A stretch of DNA of 64,000 nt from Gaetbulibacter saemankumensis DSM 17032 (GCF_000425645.1 NZ_AUDV01000006.1:310001-374000); one strand, 5' to 3'; positions 9,035-18,271 are shown, counted from the stretch's first letter. A program made the numbers and translations. Notes: generated by a model not told the origin, from the letters alone.

Positions 9035-10279
9035 ATGCTTTCGAAACTTAAACATTTCGGTCCTGGATTGTTATTTGCTGGTGCAGCCATAGGGGTATCA
9101 CATCTAGTGCAGTCTACACGCGCTGGTGCCGATTTTGGATTGGGTCTTATTTGGGCACTATTAGTTGTGAATATATTCAAATACCCAGTTTTTCAATTCG
9201 GTTCTCGATATGCTACCGCAACTAATGAAAGCTTACTAGATGGTTACTTTAAACTTGGCAAAGGGGTACTCATTACCTACTACTTACTTAATTTAGCCAC
9301 TATGTTTACCATTCAAACAGCTGTTACCATTGTTACTGCAGGGCTAGCTTCCAATTTATTTGGTGATTTACCCTCTATTGTAATTGGTCACAAAACCTTA
9401 TCTAGCACCGAAATATGGACAGTTATCATATTAATCATCTGCGTACTATTACTAATAATTGGCAAGTACAAACTATTAGATAGGTTAATGAAAATTATCA
9501 TTATTACCCTTACTATTAGCACCATTATTGCGGTCAGCATCGCTCTATCAAATCATTCACAACCATTATCCATAACTCAAGTATTACCCGTTAACCATAC
9601 AGAAATTGCTTTTCTCATTGCCTTTATGGGATGGATGCCCGCTCCACTAGATGTTTCTGTTTGGCAATCGTTATGGACCATAGAAAAGAACGACACCACA
9701 AAAAACTATGAATCCAAATATGCTTTGTTCGATTTTAATGTGGGTTATATAAGCACCATTTTTCTCGGGATTGGTTTTCTCCTATTAGGCGCATTGGTCA
9801 TGTATGATTCTGGAGAAACTTTTAGTAATTCAGCTAGCCTATTCTCAAAACAACTCATAGATTTATACACTAAAAACTTAGGTAACTGGGCTTATTTAAT
9901 AATTGGAATTGCAGCATTTACAACCATGTTTAGCACCACCCTAACAACTATGGATGCTTCTCCAAGAGCCATGTCCCACGCTACGAAATTATTATTCGAT
10001 GAAAAGACCAAATTCAATTACAAATTCTGGATGGCCCTACTTTTCTTTGGAAGTATTTTTATCTTTTTCTTTTTAGCATCCGAAATGGGAACCCTTATAA
10101 AATTAGCGACCATCTTATCCTTCATTACAGCACCTTTTTTCGCGATTATGAATTACATTCTTATTTCAAGTAAACATACACCTAAAGCTTGGCATCCTTC
10201 TAAAAAACTTCATATTTTAAGTTGGTTTGGCATTGCTTTTCTTTTGGGGTTTAGCGGTTGGTATCTCAGTACGCTTTAG
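9035..10279 (+). CDS. NRAMP-family transporter with non-canonical metal-site motifs
   Basis: The product (about 414 residues from ATG 9035, one base after the sigma-factor stop; a longer frame from 8993 is less likely) has the eleven-helix LeuT-like fold of NRAMP divalent-metal transporters. The start HFGPGLLFAGAAI and AGADFGLGLIW match TM1 and its surroundings. However the canonical TM1 DPGN is replaced by GVSH and the TM6 MPH region by an AP-L-D sequence (GWMPAPLDVSVWQ). Canonical Mn2+/Fe2+ coordination is thus absent and the substrate is uncertain. It forms an operon-like block with the sigma factor and glycosyltransferase. Confidence 0.82.
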   Translation: MLSKLKHFGPGLLFAGAAIGVSHLVQSTRAGADFGLGLIWALLVVNIFKYPVFQFGSRYATATNESLLDGYFKLGKGVLITYYLLNLATMFTIQTAVTIVTAGLASNLFGDLPSIVIGHKTLSSTEIWTVIILIICVLLLIIGKYKLLDRLMKIIIITLTISTIIAVSIALSNHSQPLSITQVLPVNHTEIAFLIAFMGWMPAPLDVSVWQSLWTIEKNDTTKNYESKYALFDFNVGYISTIFLGIGFLLLGALVMYDSGETFSNSASLFSKQLIDLYTKNLGNWAYLIIGIAAFTTMFSTTLTTMDASPRAMSHATKLLFDEKTKFNYKFWMALLFFGSIFIFFFLASEMGTLIKLATILSFITAPFFAIMNYILISSKHTPKAWHPSKKLHILSWFGIAFLLGFSGWYLSTL

Positions 10280-10302
10280 GATTTATTTAAAATAATACTT
10301 TG

Positions 10303-10310
10303 TATCTTTG
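10303..10310 (+). promoter_or_regulatory. Candidate -7 promoter element for lipA
   Basis: TATCTTTG matches TAnnTTTG 18 bases before the lipA ATG. It coincides with an alternative GTG start at 10310, which supports the downstream ATG as the true start. Confidence 0.45.
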
Positions 10311-10327
10311 TGCTTTATTTTTTCAGA

Positions 10328-11206
10328 ATGAAGACAGATACAACATCAAATATATTACCAGAAAGAAAAGCGAAACCAAAATGGTTACGTGTTAAACTTC
10401 CAACCGGAAAAAAATACACCGAATTAAGAGGCCTAGTTGACAAGTACAAATTGAACACCATTTGTACCTCAGGAAGTTGTCCTAATATGGGTGAATGCTG
10501 GGGAGAAGGCACAGCTACTTTCATGATTCTTGGTAATATTTGCACTCGTTCTTGTGGGTTCTGTGGTGTTAAAACAGGGAGACCAGAAACGGTTGATTGG
10601 GATGAACCTGAGAAAGTAGCTCGCTCCATTAAACTGATGAATATTAAACATGCCGTTTTAACCAGTGTTGATAGAGACGATTTAAAAGATATGGGAAGCA
10701 TTATGTGGGCTGAAACAGTGAAAGCTGTGCGACGCATGAATCCCAATACAACCCTTGAAACATTAATCCCAGACTTTCAAGGCATTGAAAAACACATTGA
10801 CAGAATTGTAGATGTGGCTCCTGAAGTAGTTTCTCATAATATTGAAACTGTTAGACGTTTAACACGCGAGGTTCGAATTCAAGCACAATACGACCGTAGT
10901 ATGGACGTTTTAAAATATTTAAAACAAGCTGGTCAGCGCCGCACCAAATCTGGCATCATGCTTGGATTAGGAGAAACGCGAGAAGAAGTCATAGAGACAC
11001 TTCATGATTTAAAAGCTAACGATGTTGATGTTGTTACTATTGGACAATACCTTCAACCGAGTAAAAAACATTTACCTGTAAAACACTTTGTAAGCCCTGA
11101 GCAATTTAAAGAATACGAAGAAATTGGGCTGGAACTTGGATTCCGTCATGTAGAAAGTAGTGCATTGGTACGTTCTTCTTATAAAGCGCAAAAACACATA
11201 GAATAA
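10328..11206 (+). CDS. lipA: Lipoyl synthase
   Basis: LipA is a radical-SAM enzyme that inserts two sulfurs into protein-bound octanoyl groups to make lipoyl cofactor for 2-oxoacid dehydrogenases and the glycine cleavage system. The radical-SAM cluster motif CTRSCGFC and the auxiliary-cluster motif [12 protein letters not shown] are both intact, and RSSYKA near the C-terminus carries the conserved RSSY serine. The ATG at 10328 gives about 292 residues, typical for the family; a GTG at 10310 lies within the promoter element. The gap-like gene follows after 2 bases. Confidence 0.96.
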   Translation: MKTDTTSNILPERKAKPKWLRVKLPTGKKYTELRGLVDKYKLNTICTSGSCPNMGECWGEGTATFMILGNICTRSCGFCGVKTGRPETVDWDEPEKVARSIKLMNIKHAVLTSVDRDDLKDMGSIMWAETVKAVRRMNPNTTLETLIPDFQGIEKHIDRIVDVAPEVVSHNIETVRRLTREVRIQAQYDRSMDVLKYLKQAGQRRTKSGIMLGLGETREEVIETLHDLKANDVDVVTIGQYLQPSKKHLPVKHFVSPEQFKEYEEIGLELGFRHVESSALVRSSYKAQKHIE

Positions 11207-11208
11207 AT

Positions 11209-12225
11209 ATGGTTAAAGTTGCTATCAATGGATTTGGTAGAATAGGTAGACGTGTTTTCAGATTACTTCAGGCCTATAATAACATTCAAGTTGTAGCCAT
11301 AAATGATTTAGCCGACACAAAGACGCTAAGTCACTTATTAAAATACGATAGTGTTCATGGGATTTTTAATAGCCAGATTACACATGACGATAATCACATT
11401 ATTGTTAACAACAACAGGGTTGCCCTTTTAAATCATAAACACCCTAAAGATATTGATTGGAATCCCTTCGATGTGGATTTTGTTATTGAATCAACAGGGA
11501 AATTTAAAAGTCGTAAAGATTTAAACAACCACATAACTAATGGAGCCCGATGTGTTGTATTAAGTGTACCCCCTTTAGAAGATGATATTAAAACTATTGT
11601 ATTAGGGGTTAATGAGGATAGTATTGATGGTACTGAAACTATCATATCCAATGCTTCCTGCACTACAAATAATGCAGCCCCAATGATTGATATCATTAAA
11701 AATTTATGTGGAATTAATCAAGCTTATATAACAACGATTCATTCTTACACCACCGATCAAAGCTTACACGACCAACCTCATCGAGATCTACGGCGTTCAC
11801 GAGCGGCTGGGCAATCCATTGTTCCAACAACAACAGGAGCTGCAAAAGCACTAACAAAAATATTCCCTGAAATAAAAGATGTTATAGGGGGTTGTGGTAT
11901 TCGCGTACCTGTAATCAATGGTTCATTAACCGACATTACATTCAATGTTAAAAAAAATACTAATATTGAAGAAATAAATAATATATTTAAAGAAGCATCT
12001 TTAAATCATTATAAAGGAATACTGGAATATACGGAAGACCCCATAGTTTCCATAGATATTATAGGTAACACCCATTCCTGTATATTCGATGCTGGCATGA
12101 CATCGGTAATAGGAAATATGGTGAAAATTATAGGTTGGTACGATAATGAATCGGGGTATTCTCAAAGAATTATTGATTTAATATGCAATTTATCGATAAA
12201 AAAGGGTGTTTTATCGATAAAATAA
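11209..12225 (+). CDS. gap: Type I glyceraldehyde-3-phosphate dehydrogenase
   Basis: The 338-residue protein has the Rossmann NAD-binding GFGRIGR near the N-terminus and the catalytic SNASCTTNN with Cys151. It oxidatively phosphorylates glyceraldehyde-3-phosphate in glycolysis, or works in reverse in gluconeogenesis. The residue after CTTN is Asn rather than the usual Cys, and the S-loop reads DQSLHDQPHRDLRRSRAAG, so this may be a paralogue rather than the main glycolytic enzyme. It follows lipA with 2 bases between. Its last codons contain two copies of TTATCGATAA (see findings). Confidence 0.9.
   Translation: MVKVAINGFGRIGRRVFRLLQAYNNIQVVAINDLADTKTLSHLLKYDSVHGIFNSQITHDDNHIIVNNNRVALLNHKHPKDIDWNPFDVDFVIESTGKFKSRKDLNNHITNGARCVVLSVPPLEDDIKTIVLGVNEDSIDGTETIISNASCTTNNAAPMIDIIKNLCGINQAYITTIHSYTTDQSLHDQPHRDLRRSRAAGQSIVPTTTGAAKALTKIFPEIKDVIGGCGIRVPVINGSLTDITFNVKKNTNIEEINNIFKEASLNHYKGILEYTEDPIVSIDIIGNTHSCIFDAGMTSVIGNMVKIIGWYDNESGYSQRIIDLICNLSIKKGVLSIK
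12190..12220. repeat. Paired palindrome TTATCGATAA, 21 bp apart, before the histidine kinase gene
   Basis: Two perfect copies of the palindrome TTATCGATAA start at 12190 and 12211, exactly 21 bases apart (two helical turns), at the end of the gap gene and 7 bases upstream of a TAnnTTTG element. This is the geometry of a dimeric-regulator site. The copies also encode the repeated LSIK at the GAPDH C-terminus, so a simple coding duplication is possible. Confidence 0.4.
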
Positions 12226-12226
12226 T

Positions 12227-12234
12227 TATATTTG
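12227..12234 (+). promoter_or_regulatory. Candidate -7 promoter element for the hybrid histidine kinase
   Basis: TATATTTG matches TAnnTTTG 18 bases before the kinase ATG, immediately downstream of the paired TTATCGATAA palindromes. Confidence 0.4.
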
Positions 12235-12252
12235 TCTGTAATATAAATTATT

Positions 12253-14490
12253 ATGTCCCATATTAATCGCTACATACTTGGCCTATTGTTATTGATGAAC
12301 TTCGCTGTATTTTCACAAAATTCAATCGATGAAGATCCTGAATTGATTCAGAATAATATCAATTACCGCATCGATCAGGCACAATTAGAACTAGAAAATT
12401 TCAACTATTACAAGGCCCAGAAAAACCTTGATACCGCACTTAAATTAGCTGAGAAATTAGATCATAAAGAAAGTACCGGAATTATATTTGCTATTAAAGG
12501 AAAGCTACAATATTACATTGAGGAATACGAACAAGCCATCACGTCGCTAACTAAAGCAATAGAAGTACAGCGCCTTATTAACGATAATAAAAACTTAGGG
12601 AAGTCTTATAAAATATATGGCGATGTTTATTTAGCTAAAAAACAATATTATCAAGCTTTAGATTCTTACACCGCTGCAAAATCAAAATTTCAGGAAGAAA
12701 ACTTAAACAAAGACTTAGCCGAAGCACTCCTTTGCGAAGGCAAAGCCTATTACTACTTAAAAAATTATCGCAAATCAAGAGATATTATCAATCAATCTTT
12801 AGATATTGCCAGGCGTGAAGAACTACCAAAAACTGAATGTGAAAACCTCATATACCTAGGTATTGTTCAAAACAAATTAAACAACAATCAAAAAGCAATA
12901 GAATTAACTAGCCAAGGATTAAAAATTGCTGAAGAATATAATTACTCGAGCATTTTATTTGATGGTTATCTTGCTTTAAGTGATATATATAATGACTTAG
13001 GAGATTATAAAACGTCCAGAGATTATCTTAAAAAGCATATTGTAATTTCAGATTCATTAGTTGCAATTAAGCGCGCCAATTCATCTAAAGCACAAGAAAC
13101 TCAATACCTTCTTAATGACGCGCTTGAAAAAAACAGTGAAATTATTAAAGAACTTAAACAAGCCGAAGACGACAACAGTTTAAACACATTAATTTCCATT
13201 TTAAGTGTTGCACTCATTACTATTTTATCTTTGTTAACATTATCGCTTTACAAGAATAACAATATCAGGCTTAAAACTAACAACATGCTGCATAAAAAAA
13301 ATGCAGAACTTATTATTGCTAAAGAAAAAGCAGAATTAGCTTCGAAAACAAAAGCTAATTTCTTGTCGACCGTAACACACGAACTACGCACGCCTTTATA
13401 TGCAGTAACAGGATTAAGTAATATGTTGCTGGAGGAAAATCCAAAACCTGAGCAAGTTCAGCACTTAAAATCATTAAAATTCTCGGGAGATTACCTCTTA
13501 ACTTTTATTAATGACATCCTACAAATTAATAAAATCGAGGCCAATAAAGTTGATATTGAACCTGAGCCATTTAATTTAAAGAAAAAAATAAATAATATTA
13601 TTTTGGCTCTAAACAATTCGGCTCAGGATAATAAAGTAAAAATTCATTTTGAGTACGACAATCATCTTGGTGAAAACTTTATTGCCGATCAATTAAAAAT
13701 TTCTCAAATCCTTATCAACCTGATAGGTAACTCCATCAAATTTACTCAAGATGGTGATATTTGGATTCGTGTCTATAAAATAGAAGAAAAAGATAATATT
13801 TACACCCTACGATTTGAAGTAGAAGATAACGGCATTGGTATCAGTCAGGAAAAACAGGATAAAATGTTCGAGAGTTTCTCACAAGGTTCGATTCAAATTA
13901 ACCGAAAATATGGTGGCACTGGTTTAGGACTTTCAATTGTAAAAGGACTTATAGATATTCTTAAAGGTAAAATTTACGTAAAAAGCGAACTCGACAAAGG
14001 TACTACGTTTTATTTTGAAATTCCTCTGGAACATACCTCATCTAAAGAAAACACCATCAACTCAGGAAACTATTTCCAAGGTAATATCGATGATGTTGAC
14101 TTAACAAATGTTCAGATTTTAGTGGTTGAAGACAACAAAATCAACCAAATGATTACCAAGAAAATACTAACGAAAATGAAGCTGAAGTGTGATATTGTTG
14201 ACAATGGTGAAGCTGCGGTTGAAAAAATTAAAGCAAACAAATACGACATTGTATTAATGGATATTCACATGCCAGGTATTAGCGGTATTGAAGCGACCAA
14301 AATAGTACGTTCCTTCGATAAAGAACTTACGATTTTTGCTCTTACAGCCGTTACAATTGAAGATAAAATGCATGAATTTGAAGAGGCTGGATTTACCGAT
14401 ATTATTCCAAAACCTTTTAAACAGGAAGAATTCGAAAAGAAACTTTACAATGCCTTGTCCTCAAAAAAACAAAAACCCACATCGGCTTAA
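12253..14490 (+). CDS. TPR-containing hybrid sensor histidine kinase/response regulator
   Basis: The 745-residue protein has a signal peptide (1-21), a periplasmic array of TPR repeats (about 35-290), one transmembrane helix (311-333), a dimerisation/phosphoacceptor domain with His376 in THELRTPL, an ATPase domain (N-box around Asn493, DNGIGI at 525-530, GGTGLGLS at 554-561) and a C-terminal receiver domain with the phosphoacceptor Asp670 and Lys720. The TPR region probably senses a protein or peptide partner outside the membrane. There is no DNA-binding output, so phosphate must be relayed to another protein. It converges on lpxK, overlapping it by 4 bases. Confidence 0.93.
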   Translation: MSHINRYILGLLLLMNFAVFSQNSIDEDPELIQNNINYRIDQAQLELENFNYYKAQKNLDTALKLAEKLDHKESTGIIFAIKGKLQYYIEEYEQAITSLTKAIEVQRLINDNKNLGKSYKIYGDVYLAKKQYYQALDSYTAAKSKFQEENLNKDLAEALLCEGKAYYYLKNYRKSRDIINQSLDIARREELPKTECENLIYLGIVQNKLNNNQKAIELTSQGLKIAEEYNYSSILFDGYLALSDIYNDLGDYKTSRDYLKKHIVISDSLVAIKRANSSKAQETQYLLNDALEKNSEIIKELKQAEDDNSLNTLISILSVALITILSLLTLSLYKNNNIRLKTNNMLHKKNAELIIAKEKAELASKTKANFLSTVTHELRTPLYAVTGLSNMLLEENPKPEQVQHLKSLKFSGDYLLTFINDILQINKIEANKVDIEPEPFNLKKKINNIILALNNSAQDNKVKIHFEYDNHLGENFIADQLKISQILINLIGNSIKFTQDGDIWIRVYKIEEKDNIYTLRFEVEDNGIGISQEKQDKMFESFSQGSIQINRKYGGTGLGLSIVKGLIDILKGKIYVKSELDKGTTFYFEIPLEHTSSKENTINSGNYFQGNIDDVDLTNVQILVVEDNKINQMITKKILTKMKLKCDIVDNGEAAVEKIKANKYDIVLMDIHMPGISGIEATKIVRSFDKELTIFALTAVTIEDKMHEFEEAGFTDIIPKPFKQEEFEKKLYNALSSKKQKPTSA

Positions 14491-15491
14491 TTTTCAATAA
14501 ATTCTAAAATTCGTTTAGCAAATAATTCTGGTCGATCTAATTGAACAGTTATCGGCAAGTAATACAATTTACCCCGTAAAGATTCGTATTGTTTTAGTCG
14601 CATATAATCTTTTTCGGTAGTCAAAATCAATTCTAGTTTACTTAACTCCGAAATTTCATCACTGGTAAATTCATGATGATCACTAAAATTTAAATGATTA
14701 AATTTTAAACCTTTACCTTTTAAGTAATCAACCAAAGTACTAGCGTTTGCTATACCTGTAACTAAAGTAAGATCTTTTAATACCTCCAGAGTAAGCCTGT
14801 CTTGATCTGAAATAACCTCCGCACCATAATTTATGCTACTAAAAAACACCTGCTGATGCGTTTTCGGATTTATAGATTTAATTATTTGTATTTTTTCTTT
14901 CTCAGATAAATTTGATGGACATTTTGTCACCACGATAACATCTGCACGTTTAGCGCCACTTTTAGGCTCTCTTAAATTTCCAGTTGGCAATAAAATATCT
15001 TCTGTATATAAATTATAGTAAGTACTTAATAAAATATTTAAACCCGCACTTACCCTTCGATGCTGAAACGCATCATCTAAAAGAATTACTTCAGGTGCAA
15101 TGTCATTGTTTCTTAATAGTTCGATTCCGTGAGCCCTATCTGCATCGACAGCCACAAGCACCTGTTCTTTAAATTTATTATAGAACTGAAAAGGCTCATC
15201 TCCCAGTTGATCAGCATCCGATTGTTGGCTCGCTAATTGGTACCCCTTGCTTTTTCTCTTGTAACCCCGACTAAGGGTCGCTATTTTATAATCATCTTTT
15301 AAAAGTTGAATTAGATACTCTATCATAGGTGTTTTTCCAGTCCCGCCAACACTTAAATTACCAACACATATTACCGGAAATTCATAGCGCATCGATTTTT
15401 TAATACCCCAATCAAACATCTTATTTCGTAAATAAGTTGCTAAATAATATAATGGGACAAACGGAAAACTTATTTTTCTAATTAACTTCAT
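14487..15491 (-). CDS. lpxK: Tetraacyldisaccharide 4'-kinase
   Basis: LpxK phosphorylates the 4' position of the lipid A disaccharide at the inner membrane, a late step of lipid A synthesis. The 334-residue protein has an N-terminal membrane-associated helix and the P-loop VGNLSVGGTGKTP at about 43-55. The DDAFQHR motif and LLTTEKDYMRL-like C-terminal segment (ILTTEKDYMRL) are family signatures. The 3' end overlaps the histidine kinase gene by 4 bases on the opposite strand, and the 5' end is divergent from the NIF3 gene. Confidence 0.94.
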   Translation of the reverse strand: MKLIRKISFPFVPLYYLATYLRNKMFDWGIKKSMRYEFPVICVGNLSVGGTGKTPMIEYLIQLLKDDYKIATLSRGYKRKSKGYQLASQQSDADQLGDEPFQFYNKFKEQVLVAVDADRAHGIELLRNNDIAPEVILLDDAFQHRRVSAGLNILLSTYYNLYTEDILLPTGNLREPKSGAKRADVIVVTKCPSNLSEKEKIQIIKSINPKTHQQVFFSSINYGAEVISDQDRLTLEVLKDLTLVTGIANASTLVDYLKGKGLKFNHLNFSDHHEFTSDEISELSKLELILTTEKDYMRLKQYESLRGKLYYLPITVQLDRPELFAKRILEFIEN

Positions 15492-15512
15492 TAGAGCGAA
15501 AGTATAATATTT

Positions 15513-15520
15513 TATCTTTG
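15513..15520 (+). promoter_or_regulatory. Candidate -7 promoter element for the NIF3-like gene
   Basis: TATCTTTG matches TAnnTTTG and ends 18 bases before ATG 15539. An earlier in-frame GTG at 15518 lies inside this element and is therefore unlikely to be the start. Confidence 0.45.
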
Positions 15521-15538
15521 GTACAAATATACAAGTTC

Positions 15539-16633
15539 ATGATTGTTCAAGATGTTATTCACTATATAGAAAAACTTGCACCGCTAGCCTATGCTGAAGA
15601 TTTTGATAATGTTGGTCTATTGGTTGGGAACAAATCTACCAAAATAAGCGGTGTGTTAGTTACTTTAGACACCTTAGAATCTGTTGTAGATGAAGCTATT
15701 GAAAAAAAGTGCAACCTAATTGTTAGTTTTCATCCCATTATATTTAAAGGTTTAAAAAAACTAACAGGAAAAACCTACGTAGAACGTGTAGTCTTAAAAG
15801 CTATAAAAAACGACATTGCTATCTACAGCATGCACACAGCTTTAGACAATGCTTACCTAGGGGTTAACCAAATGATTTGTGAACAATTGAAATTAAAAAA
15901 CACTCGCATTCTAATTCCTCAGGCCAATACCATAAAAAAACTAACCACTTATGTTCCTAAAGCGGAGGCCGAAACCTTACGAAATGCACTGTTTAATTCT
16001 GGTGCCGGCAGCATAGGTAACTATAACGACTGTAGCTTTAACATAGACGGCTTAGGCACTTATAAGGGCAATGAAAATTCTAATCCTACACTAGGAAAAA
16101 AAGGTATTTTACATACTGAAGAAGAAACCAAAATTACGGTCACATTCCCTAAACACTTAGAAACACAAATTGTATCAACCCTAATGAAAACCCATTCTTA
16201 TGAAGAGGTGGCGTATGAAATAATTACTATAGAAAATAAAAACCAGCATATAGGCATGGGCATGATAGGTGTGTTCGATAAACCTATAAGTGAAAAAGAG
16301 TTCCTTTCTCATGTTAAAAACAGTATGAAAACAAAATGCATCAGGCATTCTGCCTTATTAAATAAATCAATCACGGAAGTTGCCGTCTTGGGAGGCTCAG
16401 GAAGCTTTGCTATTAATGCTGCGAAAGCTGCTGGTGCTGATGCCTTTATAACAGCCGATTTAAAATATCACGACTTTTTTATGGCCGAAAATAACATTCT
16501 CTTAACCGATATAGGACATTATGAAAGTGAGCAATTCACAAAAAACCTTTTAGTATCGTATCTTACGAAAAAATTTACTAATTTTGCAATCATTTTATCA
16601 AACACAAATACAAATCCTGTTAAGTATTTTTAA
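15539..16633 (+). CDS. NIF3-like dinuclear metal-centre hexameric protein with inserted domain
   Basis: From ATG 15539 the product is about 364 residues, the long form of the NIF3/YbgI (GTP cyclohydrolase I type 2-like) family with a PII-like domain inserted between the two halves. Metal-ligand motifs are visible: SFHPIIF and MHTALDN in the N-terminal half and DIGHYESE in the C-terminal half. The molecular function of the family is unsettled. A coiled-coil protein gene follows after 3 bases; the NIF3/zinc-ribbon pair is a common neighbourhood in Bacteroidota. Confidence 0.9.
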   Translation: MIVQDVIHYIEKLAPLAYAEDFDNVGLLVGNKSTKISGVLVTLDTLESVVDEAIEKKCNLIVSFHPIIFKGLKKLTGKTYVERVVLKAIKNDIAIYSMHTALDNAYLGVNQMICEQLKLKNTRILIPQANTIKKLTTYVPKAEAETLRNALFNSGAGSIGNYNDCSFNIDGLGTYKGNENSNPTLGKKGILHTEEETKITVTFPKHLETQIVSTLMKTHSYEEVAYEIITIENKNQHIGMGMIGVFDKPISEKEFLSHVKNSMKTKCIRHSALLNKSITEVAVLGGSGSFAINAAKAAGADAFITADLKYHDFFMAENNILLTDIGHYESEQFTKNLLVSYLTKKFTNFAIILSNTNTNPVKYF

Positions 16634-16636
16634 AGT

Positions 16637-17419
16637 ATGGCCAAGAATAAAGAAGTAACTGTTGAAGAGCGTTTAAGAGCTTTATACGATTTACAACTCA
16701 TCGACTCTCGTATAGATGAAATTAGAAATGTTCGTGGAGAACTTCCTTTAGAAGTTCGCGATTTAGAAGATGAAGTTGCTGGATTGAACATTAGACTAGA
16801 AAAATTAGTTGCTAATTTACAAGTAATCGATAACGATATTGTTGCTAAGAAAAATCTAATTGAAGAAGCCAAAGCTTTAATTAAAAAGTACAGTGAGCAA
16901 CAAAAAAATGTTAGAAATAACAGAGAATACAATTCTTTAACTAAAGAAATTGAATTCCAAGAGTTAGAAATTCAGTTAGCTGAAAAGCACATTAAAGAAT
17001 TTAAAGCCCAAATAGAGCAGAAAAAAGAAGTTATAGCTGAAACTAAAGAGCGTTTAAAAGAGCGTGAAAACCATCTAAAGCACAAAAAATCTGAATTAGA
17101 TGATATTTTAGCTGAAACCGAAAAAGAAGAACAAGCCTTAATTAATAAATCTGAAGATTATAAAAATCAAATAGAAGAGCGTTTAGTTGCTGCTTATTTA
17201 AGAATTCGTAAAAATGTGAAAAATGGATTAGCCGTTGTACCAATTGAAAGAGGTGCTTCTGGTGGATCTTTCTTCACTATTCCTCCACAAATCCAAGTAG
17301 AGATAGCTGCTCGTAAAAAAGTAATTACCGATGAGCATAGTGGTAGAATCTTAGTTGATGCACAGTTAGCTGAAGAACAAAAAGAAAAAATGGAAAAATT
17401 ATTTGCTAAATTAAGCTAA
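16637..17419 (+). CDS. Coiled-coil protein of the C4-type zinc-ribbon family, ribbon cysteines lost
   Basis: The 260-residue protein has a long charged helical coiled coil (about 10-180) followed by a C-terminal tail that aligns with the C4 zinc-ribbon family (CT398-like). In that tail the IPPQ and SGRIL hallmarks are kept (about 206-240), but the expected zinc-binding CxxC pairs are replaced: GASGG at the first and DEHSG at the second position. No cysteine is left in the whole protein, so it cannot bind zinc this way. It is likely co-transcribed with the NIF3-like gene. Function unknown. Confidence 0.85.
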   Translation: MAKNKEVTVEERLRALYDLQLIDSRIDEIRNVRGELPLEVRDLEDEVAGLNIRLEKLVANLQVIDNDIVAKKNLIEEAKALIKKYSEQQKNVRNNREYNSLTKEIEFQELEIQLAEKHIKEFKAQIEQKKEVIAETKERLKERENHLKHKKSELDDILAETEKEEQALINKSEDYKNQIEERLVAAYLRIRKNVKNGLAVVPIERGASGGSFFTIPPQIQVEIAARKKVITDEHSGRILVDAQLAEEQKEKMEKLFAKLS

Positions 17420-17432
17420 TAGTATTACCCTA

Positions 17433-17470
17433 ATAAAAAAAGCCTTTACAAATTGTAAAGGCTTTTTTTA
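17433..17470 (+). terminator. Intrinsic terminator after the coiled-coil gene
   Basis: AAAGCCTTTACAA / TTGTAAAGGCTTT stem-loop followed by a run of T. Confidence 0.85.
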
Positions 17471-17527
17471 TGCTCTCACGTTAAGTTTTAAATATTAATA
17501 CGTCTATTATAAGAAAGACCTTATAAC

Positions 17528-18193
17528 ATGAAGCATTCCATTTACCTTTTAGTTCTACTATTCACGTTTAGTTGTCAAAATTCAGCACAATCAAAAAAAC
17601 AACAAGAGAAAATCACAACTGCGCAACCTGTCGAGCTCCCTGTAGAACAAGGTCAAGCACGAACTTATTTTGCTAGCGGTTGTTTTTGGTGCGTAGAAGC
17701 CATTTTTGAAAGTGTCCTAGGAGTAAATGAGGTTACTAGTGGTTACTCGGGAGGCCACACCAAAAATCCAACTTACGCCTCCAGTAACACAGGCAAAACT
17801 GGGCATGCCGAAACGGTTGAAGTTATTTACGACCCACGACTTATTAACTTCTCAACCTTAGTAGATGTATATTTCGGTTCTCAAAATATATCACAAGAAA
17901 ATGGACAAGGCAATGATATTGGTTCTCAATATCGTTCTATAATTTTCTATCAGAATGAAGCGCAAAAACAAATTATTTTAAGAAAAAAAGATTCCATAGC
18001 AAAAGCTCTAAATGTAAAAATTGCCGCCGAAGTTTACCCGTTTCAAAAATTTTGGAAAGCAGAGGACTATCATCAGGACTATGAAAAATTAAATCCAAAC
18101 AATCGATACATTCAAAATGTATCAAAACCAAGATTAAACAGATTCAAAGAAAAGTTTCCTGATATTTTAAAAACAAATCAAGAAAAAGATTAA
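17528..18193 (+). CDS. msrA: Peptide-methionine (S)-S-oxide reductase, probable lipoprotein
   Basis: MsrA repairs oxidised methionine in proteins. The catalytic GCFWC motif is at residues 51-55 (nucleophile Cys52), and the family pattern GYSGGHTKNPTY and HAETVEVIYDP follows. The N-terminus is a lipoprotein-type signal with Cys16 (LFTFSC), so the enzyme should be anchored on the periplasmic side and serve envelope proteins; the lipobox is not ideal. The length (221) fits MsrA alone, with no MsrB fusion. Confidence 0.94.
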   Translation: MKHSIYLLVLLFTFSCQNSAQSKKQQEKITTAQPVELPVEQGQARTYFASGCFWCVEAIFESVLGVNEVTSGYSGGHTKNPTYASSNTGKTGHAETVEVIYDPRLINFSTLVDVYFGSQNISQENGQGNDIGSQYRSIIFYQNEAQKQIILRKKDSIAKALNVKIAAEVYPFQKFWKAEDYHQDYEKLNPNNRYIQNVSKPRLNRFKEKFPDILKTNQEKD

Positions 18194-18271
18194 AATTATT
18201 TAATCCAAAAACATACTGGTAATCGTATATAAAACTAAAGAGTATCCCACATTATGTGTCTCTATATATCT

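Noticed and set aside
10310-10327. Upstream GTG start for lipA
   Set aside because: It lies within the TATCTTTG promoter element and adds residues not typical of LipA; ATG 10328 is preferred.
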